Below, in pieces: positions 32,904-44,640 of a stretch of 60,000 nt of DNA. The DNA comes from Membranipora membranacea. Lineage: Eukaryota > Bryozoa > Gymnolaemata > Cheilostomatida > Membraniporidae. The stretch spans positions 28,186,162 to 28,246,161 of the forward strand of contig OU612067.1 in NCBI GenBank assembly GCA_914767715.1, written 5' to 3'. How positions within the stretch are numbered: position 1 is the stretch's first letter; every line of letters begins with the position of its first letter. The notes under the pieces are model-generated. The model was not told where the DNA came from. It did not search any database and was given only the letters and a program-made list of their open reading frames with translations. Position numbers and translations under genes: made by a program.

Positions 32904-34790
32904 GGACAATACCTTTATTTATATACAGACCAGTGTAAATAAAAACAAAAGATACTGTGGCTAAAATATGATAATTATTACATGTGAAGAGGATAATATG
33001 GCAACACTACTCTGCATTGACATTAGCTACAACTGTACGTGACATATCTGTAAATGAAATATTTTTGGGAAAGTTTACATTTCGAAAGTTAACAACCTAT
33101 CAATTCTTTATTTAACTTTTTTGATTTTGCTAGTCTGGGTAAATTATGTACATACATGTGTGTAGTAAAACAAGATATTGAAATATTTGTGCACAATACA
33201 TTATGATTTATACGACTATATACTGTTAGTTAAAATTCAAACACTGTTTAACCTATGATTTTCGTATTAAATACATTGTTTTGAGAGTTTGTAACTGACT
33301 AGTTGGCTGGTATTTGTTACAATACATGAGATCTCAGCTATATCTGATAAATTTATTTATTACATAATGTACTGTCTGATATTCTTATGAAGCCCCTTGC
33401 AGTTCTCCTTGGTTGGTGTTACCATTAAATGAGCCATGATTGCTCTATCAACAACAACAAGGCTCTGCAGGAAAGATGGAATCAGAGGGTGCTGCAAGTT
33501 TGAGGCGGTCTGAGGACAAATATGGGCTATGATATACCAAATATCTTGGAGACGGAGACACCAAAACCTTCACGTCGGTGAATGGTGACGACATCTATGG
33601 GAATGACACTAATGTTGAAAAGTTTGAATTTACTTGGCACGTTCAGAAGCGTATGGGAAAGGCGTTGTACAGAGTTGTTGCTGACCAGAAAACCAAGAAG
33701 TTTGCGGTGAACTCTGCTGGTAACCTTCTCCACAAAGCCTCCGCCAACAAATCTAATGGTGAGAAAATTTACAGTGGGATACGGGGTGTCCAGAGACTAA
33801 ACAAAAAACAAAACCTCAATTCAAGGCCACTATGGGGTGGCTGTTCGGAATAATCGTACTGTAGAGGAGATGCAAGCTTCTTCATGGGTCATCTACCACT
33901 ATCGAGCTGGGAACCACTTTTCATGTCAGGACTGGTTTCTAACATTATTCGCCCGGTATTCGAGAGACTCAGTAAAGATGAACTACTAAGTAAATGTGAG
34001 GTGGAACACAAAATTCCACCATGTAATTTGGAACAACTGTCCAAAAGAAGTATTCTGTATTGAGAAAAGCTTGTCGCTAGCCACAGCTTCAGCAACCATA
34101 CTGTACAATGAAGGAACGATCGGTCTCACTAACCTGTATGAAGAACTCGATCTGAAATTCAGTAAAGCCCTACTACTGTTCGCATAAGTTCGCTACCGGC
34201 CGCGTCTGGCATCAGGCGCCACTGCATACTGTGATGACACAAAAACAATTAGGAAAGCCACGAGGCAGAACCAGGCCATTCCAGACACTAGTACATATCA
34301 GTCGGGAGGTTTCTGAACCGTTTTGTTAATCCAGTTCGCTTACAAATTTCACTATTATTGTAAATACTACTAAATTTTCATATCAATTTTTAACAAATGG
34401 TAAATTTTTAATTTCTTCTTCTTCACAATGGCCATGACTCTTGTGAACCAGCGGAAGAGAGATGTAAGAGGAAACAGAAGGTGGTGGGTACATCCCATCA
34501 ACCAAGTGAGAGATGGAGAAGGTGCGTGAACATTGTTGATAGGAAGGTTTCGTACAGAGTTCTCAGACAAGCACACACAGTGTATGAGAGTATCCAAAGA
34601 AAACTTTGATGAGAAACTCACTCATGTGGGGCCAGCGATTGAGAAAGCAGTCACACAGCTAAGAAAGGCCATTCCAGCTGACCAAAGACCGTGTGTGACA
34701 CTTTTATGTCTGGCAACTGGTGATTCCTTCACAACCTTGGCACCGCTGTTCAGGATGGGTGAATCAACTGTCAGATCGATAGTGTATGTG
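32904..34790 (+). repeat. composite Mutator + Harbinger unit, copy 2
   Basis: A direct copy of 17481-19395 with scattered substitutions and indels. It starts at GGACAATACC.TTTATTTATATACAGACC, which truncates the P-like transposase, and homology ends at GATCGATAGTGTATG. Confidence 0.85.
33470..34290 (+). pseudogene. Mutator-like transposase relic (copy 2)
   Basis: The same block order as 18080-18890: AASLRRSEDKYGL then a TGA, YTKYLGDGDTKTFTSVNGDD, HVQKRMGKALYRVVADQKTK and RGVQRLNKKQ. QGHYG is lost to a frame change, but NEELLSKC-type sequence and NCPKEVFCIEKSLSLATAS follow. Here the LRYT arginine has become TGA (GGGCTATGATAT, near 33527), where copy 1 has different damage. Both copies are dead, and they carry independent lesions. 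Confidence 0.7.
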
Positions 34791-34800
34791 TACAAAGCAA
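34430..34800 (+). pseudogene. PIF/Harbinger transposase N-terminal relic (copy 2)
   Basis: Matches the start of the relic at 19041: NQRKRDVRGNRRWW, FRTEFSDKHTQCMRVSKENF, VGPAIEKAVTQLRKAIPADQ, CLATGDSFTTLAPLFRMGES. LATGDSF is closer to the usual family motif than copy 1 (LATDDSF). The match stops at 34790 where the composite repeat ends, so the catalytic part is absent. Confidence 0.7.
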
Positions 34801-35756
34801 TCAAGCAACCCTTTCTCCCAAGTGGCTCCATTTCTTCTTGACACACCCTTTAGTGCAGCAATGACAAAAAATTGGTGCAGACCCCCAGATTGATTTGTCT
34901 CACCTTGGGACCATGATGATGATGATACTCATGACATGGCCTTCATTTATGGAAAGAAATGATAAGGTTGTTTGATCTTGACCGAAAGAAGGATACCCTA
35001 ACCAACAAAGAAGTGATAATGCAGTGGACAGTGGCCTTGAATAAAAAACTTGCTCATGAAACCAACTGTGGCCAAGTGTGTAAACCCTGACAAAGCATTT
35101 CACTTGTTCTTTCTACTAGATGAAATATTCAAAAATTGAGATACTCTAAAAAAAACCAAATCAGAATTGCAAGCATGATGCTCTCTGTGATTGCCTTTCC
35201 ACTGCAAAGACCAACTGCACACCAGGTTTCAAAAAAAAATTTCAGAGATGTTAAAAACCGATTGACAAGGACAGAAAAAAAAGAAAAACTTGTGCCTGTT
35301 CAAATAGAAATGCTAGTGAGTCATCATACAAACTTTGAGAATGAAATCACCCATAATTTGAACATGGGAACTGTCCCGACGGGAATGAGGAGAAAAAAAT
35401 AGGTGAAAAAAGGTATTCGCCGACTTAGCTGGTAACGACAGTAACAAGGACAAGGACAAATCAACTACTCTAGCAAGTCTACCCACTATGTAACAAAAAA
35501 GAGGGGTGATATTTGAAAAAAATCAGGACAAACTAGTCCACAAGAGGATATTCCAACGAGAAAACGAGTTACCAAAATACAGGCCTGTTGACATGAACTA
35601 CCGGATGTAGCTATCGAAAAAAACACTGTTCACACTTAACCGATGCTGTTCCGTCATTTGGCAAAAAATGTTGTTCAACTGCCCTGGAGACGAAAGAACT
35701 GTAACTGCTTAGCATTATCTTATCTTGCCTAATGATGTTATGAGTGACCACTTACC
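34801..35756. other. no gene seen
   Basis: A-rich sequence. A lysine-rich open frame at 35136-35402 reflects base composition (runs of A) and has no motif. Confidence 0.45.
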
Positions 35757-38700
35757 TCAAACTCCTGTAGCAGACTGAAGCAGCTCAATACACGCCATCT
35801 GTCTACATGCTGTAGCTATATCTAAAGCTGAAAAAGAAGACCGCAGATTACATTATTTTGAAAGTTTTTCTCTCCTTAGTATCGCCACAACACCACAGTT
35901 ATCAGATTCTAGTCACTAAAACCTATATAACCATCAAAACATACTCTAGGACATCGGCTTGGCTTTCCAACTATTAAAAATCTGTCAAACTATTTTAATT
36001 GAAAACAGTACACTGAAAAAAGCTCTGCGACTCTGTAATTTTCTGGTAAGAGCGTTTTAAAGTGCCAACCAAACTCAACCGCTTAGATAATACAGTTTCC
36101 ATATTGTCATTTAGATGTGTGTACATCAAATACACAAGAACCTGAATAATGATTACACAAACCTGTTCTCCCTTTAGGATCTGGTGTAGTTATATCGACA
36201 CCATACTGTCTAAGTCTGGTTATCACTGTATCTTTGCCTTCCTACATAGAGATAAAACAATAAATATGGTGTTTACGTCCATACAAGAGCTCATCTTCCC
36301 AGTTTAAGTTTTAAATCTCACTCGATTTGAAATCTAAGGTTTTCAGCTGAAATTTTGGAGTTCCTCCAATATACTACTCTATTTGCAATTGTAGTGACAC
36401 AATCTAAATAAATTGAACTGACAAAATCATGAGAAATGTGGACTCACAACAATGGATATCGCATATTGATATTCCCAATATTAAGATGAACACTAGGGTG
36501 ATTAGTGGACGAGGCTTTCAACCAACACAAAATAGGTAAAGAGAGAAATCACTGCGAAAATATATCTGATATGGCACATAAAATTTGGCGCTATTATTAT
36601 CGAAATGTATAAGTGTGAAACAAACTTCCTGCCGTTTAAAAGCGCACAATATTAACCCTTCCCTCTATTCATCTTACCAAAGTCTAGCAAGATCCATCAA
36701 AACTAAAATGTCCATGAAGTTGTATTGAAAGACACTGTTTTTCTTTTATGACTACTATTCATTAGCAATCCACAGACTGACTGATGTAGGATCAAAATTT
36801 GACACTAGGTACGTGTCCAACGCACTTCTTGATGTTAACTGACAATATGATTCAGTTAACCATCCAACTAGCTTTCATTCTATGGCTTACTGTAATTAGG
36901 GACCAATCCCTAATAGCAGAACATGCCCTAATGCTTAGAAATTTGACAAAAGCCTTAGGTTTATAGTAATTTCGGGTAGCTTATCACAAGCTGACACTAT
37001 AATAGCCTCATGTTGCGAAATAATGTATATTTTGAGATTATAAGGCCTGATGAATCTCCCAAATAGTATAGAACATTCAGGTAACTTATTACCTTTAATA
37101 TTCTGGGATAATAGTTTGTACTAAATGAAAGTCTGCAAATCCCTCAACGCTAAAATGACATATGTTTATTATTATTTTCTTACTTACTTATTTTCATGTA
37201 TTTACATCATGTTAGAACTATAAGAATGGCCCATATCTTACTTTAGCAGCCAGATGTAGACATGTAAGGCCTCTATTATCAGTCTGTTGTAGGGTATCTA
37301 TGACATCACCGTTGAGATGGCCTATCACCCACTCTAGAGAAGACACCATCCCAGCCTCACATACAATGTGTACACAACTCTGTCCCAGACTGTTAGTCTG
37401 TGTGATAGATCCACCGTGAGTCAGCAGTTTGTCAGCTATCTCTAAGTAACCTATGAAAGCATAGATAGTATCAATATTTGGTTAGACTGATATTGTTAGC
37501 TCACTCATGTAAAGAGAGGACTGAAATTTAAGCTGGTTCCTCATTTGGCTACACAGAAAAGCCTATACATGGGTGCTATTTCATAAAGGCAAAAAGCTTC
37601 GAATTAAAGTGAGTCCATCTTTGTTCTTAGGCTTGCCCATATTTTCAACTCGCACATTATACGACTTGGCTCTTACAAAGTCATTGCAGGAGCAGATTGT
37701 AGAGCCCTTCCTAAATTTAGCTTACCATTACGAAGAGTGTCCATCAACAGTGAGCTACCACAGCTGTCCTTATAGTTCACATCACAGGAGCATATGTCAC
37801 TAATCAGCTTGAGCTCAACAACTTGCATACATCCATTTATCGCTGCAAGAGAGGAAGAGAGATCAAACATGAATATTATAGTTTCAAAGTATTTAAAGTT
37901 AGTGTTGGGAGTATAGTTCACATAGATACATGTAGTTGCCTGATACATGACTCATACATTGTGTTTTGCTTTACCATGCCTGTCATAATAATTTACTCAT
38001 GTTGCCTAACTCTTGTATTTTTGACCTTTGTCACATTTTACGCTTTGCTGGTTTTTGCACTGTGTGTTACATGATACCGCCGTAGCTGTGCTGTATGTGT
38101 TTTATCGTAACCTGTGTTGTGTAGTAGCAAGTCGTGCTTTGCTTGATAGACGAGATATTATCAGTGACAATTAAAGACTGTAAATAGTAAAAACTAACAG
38201 TTAGTGGATATTAATGTCATGATTGGTCCAATAGATACAACCACAAATAAAGTGATCAATAAAGGCAAGCCAAACACAGACATGATACAACAGTCCCCAT
38301 GTCTCAACCACTGTATTAAGCAAAAATTTCAATGAATGATCATAAGGCACTCATAGTTCCAGACCACTTGAAGTAGCCACTAATGTTGGTTAAAAAAAAT
38401 GTTGGTTAAAATTGCAAGGTTCCAAGCATCAGTTCTTATAGACACGGGACAGTACAACAGTATGCACAAAAATGATACTATCGATAATGCGAAAGATTCA
38501 CATACCAGCAGTATGAAGAGGTGTTCGTCCATTTTTACTAACGTTGTTACAGCTTGTAGGATCCTTCTGTAGCAAAAGGTTAACAATCTCAACATTTCCC
38601 TCTCTGTAAAAAAAAAAAATTTGATGGTAAATGCACAGCGTCAGTAGCAAAACTTTGCTCGCTGAGGAGTTGCCACGGTAATCTCTTGAATCACAACTTG

Positions 38701-41700
38701 TACTTTATACTTTGGTGTATCATGTGAGCAAGTTTCAGCGTTAGTAATTTAAACCACTGCTGACACAGCTGAGCTTTGCCCAGCAGTGCCACCAGTCAAA
38801 AATTCAAATAGGGAGTTGTGGCATCAAAACATCTAGCCAGTAGCTTTGAATGGAGTTATATGAGCTCTCAAAATGTAAGGAGTATCTTCTTCCCCAGCCA
38901 TCCGCCATAAGTGATGACATATGTTGAGGTTGACCAATCAGGTGCCTTTAAAATCTAGCTGAGATCCAACACTAATAAAAATGTTGGATCTCAGCTAGAT
39001 TTTAAAGGCACCTAATTGGTCAACCTCAATATAATGTCATCACTAATGGTGGATGGCTGGGGAAGAAGATACTCCTTACAATTTGAGAACTCCATTCAAA
39101 GCTACTGGTTAGATGTTTTGATGCCATAACTCTCTATTCAAATTTTTGACTGATGGCACTGCTGGGCAAAGCCCAGTTGTGTCAGCAGTGGTTTAAGGCC
39201 GTCACAGTCACACCATTGCCATCGATGAAATTATCGTCAATTATTATGACATGAAATTGAGCCAAAGAAGCTATTTCAAAATCATCTTGTCTCAGCCATC
39301 TGACTACATGGTGCATCGGTTGAATCTATGACATCTGAATTGTTGGCCCTGGGTTCAAGACCAACATGCGACACACATTACAATATAACAAATATGAGAA
39401 ATTCATTGGCGTTTGGTAGGCGTTTGGTAGGCGTTTGGTAGGCGTTTGGTAGGCGTTTGGTAGGCGTTTGGTAGGCGTTTGGTAGGCGTTTGGTAGGCGT
39501 TTGGTAGGCGTTTGGTAGGCGTTTGGTAGGCGTTTGGTAGGCGTTTGGTAGGCGTTTGGTAGGCGTTTGGTAGGCGTTTGGTAGGCGTTTGGTAGGCGTT
39601 TGGTAGGCGTTTGGTAGGCGTTTGGTAGGCGTTTGGTAGGCGTTTGGTAGGCGTTTGTTAGGCGTTTGGTAGGCGTTTGGTAGGCGTTTGTTAGGCGTGG
39701 TAGGCTTTTGGTAGGGGTTTGGTAGGCGTTTGGTAGGCGTTTTGTTAGGCGTTTGGTTGGCTGTTTGGCTTGGCTGTTTGGCTTAGCTTAGCTTTACCAT
39801 AACCAAGGCTATCGATTATGATTGTATGAATAAAGGTCTCTTGTGAGGGTGAGAGTTTGACGAATGAGAAGGTGTTCACAAATTATCGTGATATATTATG
39901 CTGTAAAAATAGGAGTAATCTCCACATAAATGTAATGTATGAATAAAACACCTCATTTCTAAATATTGCCACTACAACATGGTACAACCGGTAAATTTTA
40001 CAGAACATATACCAATAAAGTGTAAATTGTGATCAGTATACCTACCATCAAATATTGTGTTTACCATAACAACATATGCTATAGATGCTTCTGGTCTATG
40101 GCATTTGTCAAATGTGTTAACCAAAGACGGAAAACACTGATGGTCCTTGAGTAAGGTTTCAATTTCTAATCGATTTTTGTCAACTAAATGATTGAAAACT
40201 GATTTTATATACAAGGTCATGTTATGGAGACTTCTCATTCTGAGACAATTCTGCTGGCAATTTAGACAGAAAGGTATCAAATGAAATATACTCTTTTTCA
40301 CATAGTCATGTATTGTATAGAATGTCTCAATTTCAACAATTCTGACTCCTTGATATCATCTTAACAGTGACAAAAAAAAAAGAAAATTTTTTCTGCAGGC
40401 CAATCAAAGAGATTTGTCCCTCTGACCATGCCTGAACAGTGTAAAGCCAAGTTTAGTCGCCCTTTTTTCTTCCGAAAATCCAACAAAAGAAATGGTCTGA
40501 TCAATGCCACTCATGCAATTACCATCAGCCAATAATTCTTCTGACCATCAGTCAAAACCTTTTTTCTATCAGTTTATGCCAAACCAATACAGAATATCCG
40601 CCCAACTACATTGACATCCGGACACCCGTGAGATAGTTGCATGTATGAAGGGTAAATATGGTGTGGGAGAGAAGTTTTCCAGTTTCAGTTGAAATGAAAA
40701 GACGCTTAATCATTGAAGTATAAAGAAAAACCCAACAGGATAAAAACTTTTATTAAATCTCGAGGTTAGCATATTAAGTATTTACGAAAATAGCCAAAAT
40801 ATTTACAAAATCGATAATCACTAATAAATCATTAATAAGCTTTACTATTTTTGGCCAGGTTGCTAAATTTAAATCAGTGAATATTTTCATCCTGTAGGGT
40901 ATTGAAGATATGGGTAGCCTATAGGATGCAAATTGAAAATTATGAGTACCAGCAGCTGGTCTCTAATGGCTATCTATGGATTCTGTTTAATACATTAGGA
41001 AGTCACAGACAGAAGTAAAATCTTCCGAGTTTGCTACCTAAGTAAATTTGAATCAGACAAATCCGCACTCTAGCCAGCAACATGTTGCAGACTTCAGTCC
41101 CTGGACAATTTTGTAGATCTTGGCTCAATATAGACTATACATAGATACAAACTGATTTGATACACCACTTTTTAATTATCCCTTCACCGTCCACCAAGGG
41201 AACGAGCAACTGTCTTACATATCACCGAAAACAATCGTAAAGATCAAATAATCTGATGCGCCATACACTACACAGCAATCAAGGTGACTTGCTTGTGTTG
41301 TATCTACAATGTATCTTTACTCGTGATGGCAGCTGAGATTTGTTTTCAGTTCACCATACAAAAATTCCATCAGTAGCCAAAAGCAAAAACCATGAAGAAC
41401 AAAGACTCAGTGTTCGGAGCTCAGATTTTAAGCATTTAGCTGACACAAAATACATTTGAAATTGGACCTTACTGAGGGACCATCAGTGTTTTCAATCTTT
41501 GGTTAACACATCTGACAGCTGGAAATATCTGAGCAGTTAATTCAGTAAAATTCTGTGCAAAACCTTAAATTTTGAAAAGTTGACGCACCATTTTTCATAC
41601 AAATGTTAAGACCAGAAGCATGCTATAGTATAAGTTGTTATGACACACACAATATTTGATGGCACAGTATACTGATCACATTTTATACTTCACTAGTATA

Positions 41701-42671
41701 TGTTCTGTAAAACTCACCGGTTGTACCCAGTCGTAGTGGCCATATTTAGAAATGAGAAGGTGTTTTATTCATACATTATATTTATGTGGAGATAACTCCT
41801 AGTTTTACCTAGGCTCTACAGTGAAAAGGCATAGAATTAATACCGTTACAAGAGAAAAGATGATTTGATATACCAACCAGTCAGCCATCTTGAGAAAGTC
41901 AATTGAGGACCCCATCTCAATCAATATTCTCATCACATCCACATTAGAAGCTGATAAGCTTCGTGCAGTGCAGTCTTCCCATCACTGTTAGTACTGTCAA
42001 TACTTATATACTCAAGTAACAGGGCTGCTACCTTGACTTTCCCTATTCGGGCAGCAACATGCAAAGGGGTATCACCTACAATATGATAAAATCAGGACGA
42101 TAGCTTATTTCATGAATGTAACATGATATAGAACTGAAGTACCAGAAGCTATCTTTAATTTTAAATTTACGCTGACCTGACGAATGCAAAAGTGGTACCG
42201 TTGTTACATTGAGCTCGTCCCCACGCGTAAACGAAATGCTCCAATTGATTTAATATTATAGTCAGAAGCTATAAAATACATTCTGATGGAATTGCAGTTC
42301 AGCATGGCTCCGTCAAACAACACAGCTAACAAAGTGTAATGTTTTGCAATCTGTAATATCCATAATCTAGATTTGATAATTGAGAGCAAAAGATTTATTT
42401 TAAGAATTTCTAAAAATCAAATTTCCCATCAGAATGGCATGACAAGGTATTCACTATGAATACTACTATGTGTTGACTATGTTTTGACTATTGACCTTCT
42501 ATAGGGCTCATCAGCTGCCAGACACTCCTCACCTTTTGACACAGATTCACGTGACTGACAGAGCGATGTGTCAGCTTTTATCATGGATGCTACTAAATCC
42601 ATGTTATCATCTTGAATAGCCTTGTGCAGCTTTGCTATCAAAGCAGCGCATGCTTTGTTCTTGTTAGGCAT
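35757..42671 (-). CDS. ANKRD16: ANKRD16-like ankyrin-repeat gene (one frameshift)
   Basis: The order and spacing of ankyrin blocks match what I recall of ANKRD16. Exons on the minus strand: about 42496-42671 (start MPNKNKACAALIAKLHKAI); 41874-42075 (GDTPLHVAARIGKVKVAALL; a base is missing near 41958; then NVDVMRILIEMGSSID and KMADW); 38506-38603 (GNVEIVNLLLQKDPTSC, GRTPLHTA); 37726-37842 (AINGCMQVVELKLI, DVNYKDSCG); 37242-37450 (GYLEIADKLLTHGGS, QSCVHIVCEAG, GLTCLHLAAK); 36163-36241 (EGKDTVITRLRQYGVDITTP); 35757-35827 (ALDIATACRQMACIELLQ, stop TGA). The last five exons join in phase. The exon for the repeat after KMADW is not found; a possible decayed version lies at about 40040-40178 (DKNRLEIETLLKDHQ). 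Human ANKRD16 acts in alanyl-tRNA editing; that role here is only by similarity. Confidence 0.7.
38749..39196. repeat. 448-bp foldback element
   Basis: A near-perfect inverted repeat. The left arm 38749-38971 and right arm 38982-39196 surround a 10-base loop (CTAATAAAAA). Arms start TTAAACCACTGCTGACACA and meet at TAGCTGAGATCCAACA. About 90 percent or more of the stem pairs by eye. No coding was seen. It lies in an intron of the ANKRD16-like gene and looks like a foldback or MITE-type element. Confidence 0.95.
39298..39372 (+). other. tRNA-like sequence (pol III A and B boxes)
   Basis: A candidate A box TGGTGCATCGG (39309-39319) and a B box GGGTTCAAGACC (39350-39361) are 42 bases apart, the normal tRNA spacing. 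The acceptor and anticodon stems do not pair, so it is better read as a tRNA-derived SINE head or relic than as a tRNA gene. Confidence 0.4.
39407..39775. repeat. 11-bp minisatellite, over 30 copies
   Basis: The unit GGCGTTTGGTA is repeated almost perfectly from 39407 to about 39650. Variants (GTTAG, GGGG, TTTTG) follow, and it decays into GGCTGTTTGGCTT near 39770. The near-identity of the first 20 or so copies implies recent expansion. It lies in an intron of the ANKRD16-like gene. Confidence 0.95.
39901..40175 (-). repeat. inverted duplication, left arm
   Basis: The reverse complement matches 41453-41808 in collinear blocks. They include GACCATCAGTGTTTTC, TTGGTTAACACAT, GACCAGAAGCAT, ACACAATATTTGATGG, TATACTGATCACA, GGTATATGTTCTGTAAAA, CCGGTTGTACC and ATTTATGTGGAGAT. 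Within it, the minus strand holds a candidate decayed ankyrin exon (DKNRLEIETLLKDHQ). Confidence 0.85.
41453..41808 (+). repeat. inverted duplication, right arm
   Basis: The plus-strand copy of the 39901-40175 block, about 1.3 kb away. It carries an extra 80 bases or so near 41520-41600 that the left arm lacks. Its frame is not open. Confidence 0.85.
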
Positions 42672-44640
42672 GTTTTTTTTACAATATCTGGCAAAAAAAA
42701 GAAACATATAGAGAATTAGAACCAAATTACTGTGAAGCCCACAGACACAGAGAATCTAGCAGCATTTTACATACAAAGCGATGAGCCAAGACACATGACA
42801 ATCAAGAAAAAGGCCCAAAGGCCTCGAATAACCAAAAAATACCCCAACACTTATCTTGATTGATTTATCATAATGAAACAGAGAAATCACAGTTGTCGGT
42901 GTGATTGATTGTGCAGAGTATACTTTATGATAAAACGGCCATTCTAACTCAGAGGATATCATTAACAGACTCCTGCACTGCAATGATTGCTCACCAGAAC
43001 AGCGCTAGTCATGTTATACATAAATTATTCTATCACTCTACGCCTCAAATGACTAACCATCACAACTGAATTTCAGGCCGGATGTGGATAAAGGTAAACT
43101 CCTGTGGCCCAGTAACATAAGCTTACCTTTCATTTTACTATGACAGTACCACCAAGACTGAACCCCTTGTTTCTTTCCCGAACCTGTACGAGAATCAAAA
43201 TTCTGTGACTCTCATCTTACTTATGCCTAGTTTGAGCTTATGTAAGTGGGTAAGGGTAGCCTCTAGGGTGGTGGGGGACACAGCCACCCGCCAACCTGTC
43301 TAGGCTAGGGTAAGGGACTACTTGGATATACCTTATCCAATATCTCTATCCCTTTGCAAGTTATCAATTGTTGTTATAATAATAACTGCAGTCATCATCC
43401 ATACATGCATACATACAACTTGAATTATGAACTAAGAGGCAGAGGGAGTTCATTGATCCTCCTTATGTTTATATATATATGTATTGTATGTACGTTATAT
43501 TTTTCAGGTATTTGGCTGTCACTCCCAGTAGTCTTTGCATGCTAGCCTAGAGTGCAGACAGTAATAATATTACTACTACCACGGTTTTACTCCTTTCAGT
43601 TTCAACTAGTACTGGTTTAGTCAGCAGTACTACTTCTTTTCTAGTTAGTAAGTATGTTACTAGTCAGTACTAACTAAATATATTAATTAGAAAAATGTCT
43701 GCAAAGCCTAGCTGCCTTTACAATACTCTATCGACTCAAAGATTATACCTTGTCAATATCCACTACCATTAGAACATGAATATAGCTGAATCCAAGGGCA
43801 GAGGATCACCACATGTTGCTGAACTAGATTTTGGCATAATTTAGTAGAATCCTTCTCTAGCGCTGAAATCCAATGCTTTTCTCTGGTGTAAACGGCAAAA
43901 TAAGACCCGCTACTATAAACAGTGAAGCTGTAAGAATAAAAATTATGATTCGATCGAGTATATCTGTTGGAGTTGTCCTTAGTTTAAGATTAATGGGGCA
44001 ACTCCAACTCCCTATCTGGTACAAAGCCAGAGATGTTTTTGGAATTCAAACCTGTCTTGACAAGCTTTTCAAAACAGGTTTGAAGTGATTTTGGTGAATG
44101 CACTAGGCCTTATGATTGCTTCACAGGGTCACAAAATGGCCTATCATCAATAAAAGACTGCCACCAACCCCTACCATAGCTCAAAACACATCTATTGAAC
44201 ATTCACCTATATTTCGTGCAGTGACTAAGTCATCATCAGCATGTCATTGATATAATTTTAGTACTACTATATCACATGCTTTGTAGGAAGTAGTGCTTTG
44301 CGAATGAAACCAACCTCAGCAAGAAACATGGCAAGTATCCAGTCAATGAGGCAAAATTAACTCGCTAGTACAACATTTTTGTAAATACAAAGCAAAACAA
44401 AAGTGCAAAATCCCCACAAAGGGACGGCAGATATTAATCACAATTGATCAAAAGCTATTACTTAATTGAATAATTTGTCTAGATCCTGTAAAAATGTGCC
44501 TTTATCTGAAACAAGCTACTTAAAATACGGCACATGAATGTCTATTTTTTACTGTGAATCAACCAATCTCAGTAACCAAGCTTGCATAGTCATCTTCTGA
44601 CTAGACTTTTGCTGCATTAACATTAGAGGCTGAGCTCAGC
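42672..44640. promoter_or_regulatory. divergent intergenic region
   Basis: The 2-kb gap lies between the start of the minus-strand ANKRD16-like gene and the start of the plus-strand ABCG gene. It would hold both promoters. I see no clear TATA box for either. A GTTGGAGTTGTCC / GGGCAACTCCAAC inverted pair lies near 43966-44008, and a perfect 11-bp inverted pair TTCAAACCTGT / ACAGGTTTGAA at 44045-44084. Confidence 0.35.

Noticed and set aside
37573-38074. Plus-strand frames at 37573-37803 and 37823-38074
   Set aside because: They lie antisense over ankyrin exons and T-rich intron; the minus strand has the domain evidence.
39972-40301. 109-codon minus frame as an independent gene
   Set aside because: It lies in one arm of an inverted duplication; at most part of it is a decayed ankyrin exon.
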